DNA of 5,816 nucleotides from an uncultured Lachnospiraceae bacterium (GTDB lineage Bacteria; Bacillota; Clostridia; Lachnospirales; Lachnospiraceae), in assembly GCA_934371505.1 (NCBI GenBank), contig CAKRNW010000120.1, positions 1 to 5,816 of the forward strand, read 5' to 3'. Each line of letters starts with the position of its first letter. Within the stretch, counting starts at the first letter, position 1. Below are positions 5,484 through 5,816 of the stretch, in pieces. Made by a program: the position numbers and the translations under genes. Below the pieces are notes generated by a model, which did no database searches, was not told the origin of the DNA, and saw only the letters and a list, made by a program, of their open reading frames with translations.

Positions 5484-5816
5484 TTACTCTAATACCATAG
5501 AGGCGTATTCAATCGATATCACAACTCCATTGTTTACCACAAAGACCAGATTGGTCTTCTCTTTCTGATAAACAAGTCTGCCTGTGCTTTCCTCCGAAGG
5601 TACACCATAGGTCTCCCGTACCTTATCCTCGCTGTCTCCAATGGAAACTCCCTCCACAGTAGATACGGTATCATCCTTTAAAACAATGGATTTAATGCAG
5701 TCCGCTGTATCCTGGGGATAGGTTTCAATTTCAAAGCTTGCGTAGGTGTAGATTTTATCCAGTCCTTCAAAGGCACAGCTTGCTGCCTCAAAATAGCTTT
5801 TCGGTTCCCCCAGCTG
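5484..5816 (-). CDS. Unrecognised protein, C-terminal fragment; possible secreted or lipoprotein
   Basis: An open frame enters at the window edge and ends with TAA at 5484-5486, giving 110 residues with no start codon needed inside the window. The function is not recognised. Seen: an acidic, beta-rich sequence with few Lys/Arg clusters and two cysteines (residues 14 and 40 of the fragment). It begins QLGEPKSYFEAASCAF, continues through FEIETYP and SIVLKDDTVST, and then has GVSIGDSEDKVRETYGVPSEE, followed by strands ending VVISIEYASMVLE. The segment G-x-S-x-x-x-V-x-x-x-Y-G-x-P resembles the helix-turn of small BamE/SmpA-like envelope lipoproteins, and similar proteins of gut Clostridia are, as far as I recall, predicted lipoproteins. 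That is inference, and the N-terminus with any signal peptide is outside the window. It points the same way as aspS but is separated from it by about 140 bases, a promoter and a T-box leader, so it is a separate unit. Confidence 0.8.
   Translation of the reverse strand, partial: QLGEPKSYFEAASCAFEGLDKIYTYASFEIETYPQDTADCIKSIVLKDDTVSTVEGVSIGDSEDKVRETYGVPSEESTGRLVYQKEKTNLVFVVNNGVVISIEYASMVLE

Overview
The window looks like part of the chromosome of an anaerobic Gram-positive bacterium of the class Clostridia, probably Lachnospiraceae. This is inferred from the T-box-controlled aspS-gatC-gatA-gatB gene order, the strong AAGGAG-type ribosome binding sites, moderate GC content, and the clostridial flavour of the proteins. 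The species cannot be named from the sequence alone. Every supported gene lies on the minus strand, so transcription runs from high to low coordinates.

Layout in the direction of transcription. At 5816-5484 is the C-terminal 110 residues of an unrecognised protein that may be a lipoprotein. A gap of about 140 bases (5483-5345) follows, with a modest hairpin that may end that gene and a promoter-like element (-10 TATAAT at 5351-5346). From about 5339 to 5055 is a complete T-box riboswitch: Stem I with a specifier loop, a further helix, the T-box antiterminator, and a strong 12-bp terminator with a U-tract. Then come aspS (5001-3256), a gap of about 86 bases holding two hairpins, gatC (3169-2876), gatA (2855-1413) and gatB (1406 to the window edge, missing only about its last ten residues).

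How it works together. AspRS charges tRNA with aspartate. GatCAB amidates Asp-tRNA(Asn) to Asn-tRNA(Asn), and in most bacteria without GlnRS also Glu-tRNA(Gln) to Gln-tRNA(Gln). The AspRS carries an Asp-His-Gly-Gly segment (His34) like that of non-discriminating AspRSs, which also mischarge tRNA(Asn). The operon thus reads as a self-contained indirect route to Asn-tRNA(Asn).

The most notable point is the riboswitch. Its predicted specifier loop contains no Asp codon but has GAAC followed by A, in which AAC (Asn) and GAA (Glu) overlap by two bases. The leader therefore seems to sense the product tRNA of the pathway (Asn), and possibly Glu, rather than the tRNA named by the first gene. A dual Asn/Glu T-box has been described for the transamidation operon of Clostridium acetobutylicum, and this leader appears to be of that kind. 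The genes themselves are conserved housekeeping genes with no sign of disruption. No mobile element, CRISPR array, tRNA or rRNA gene was found.
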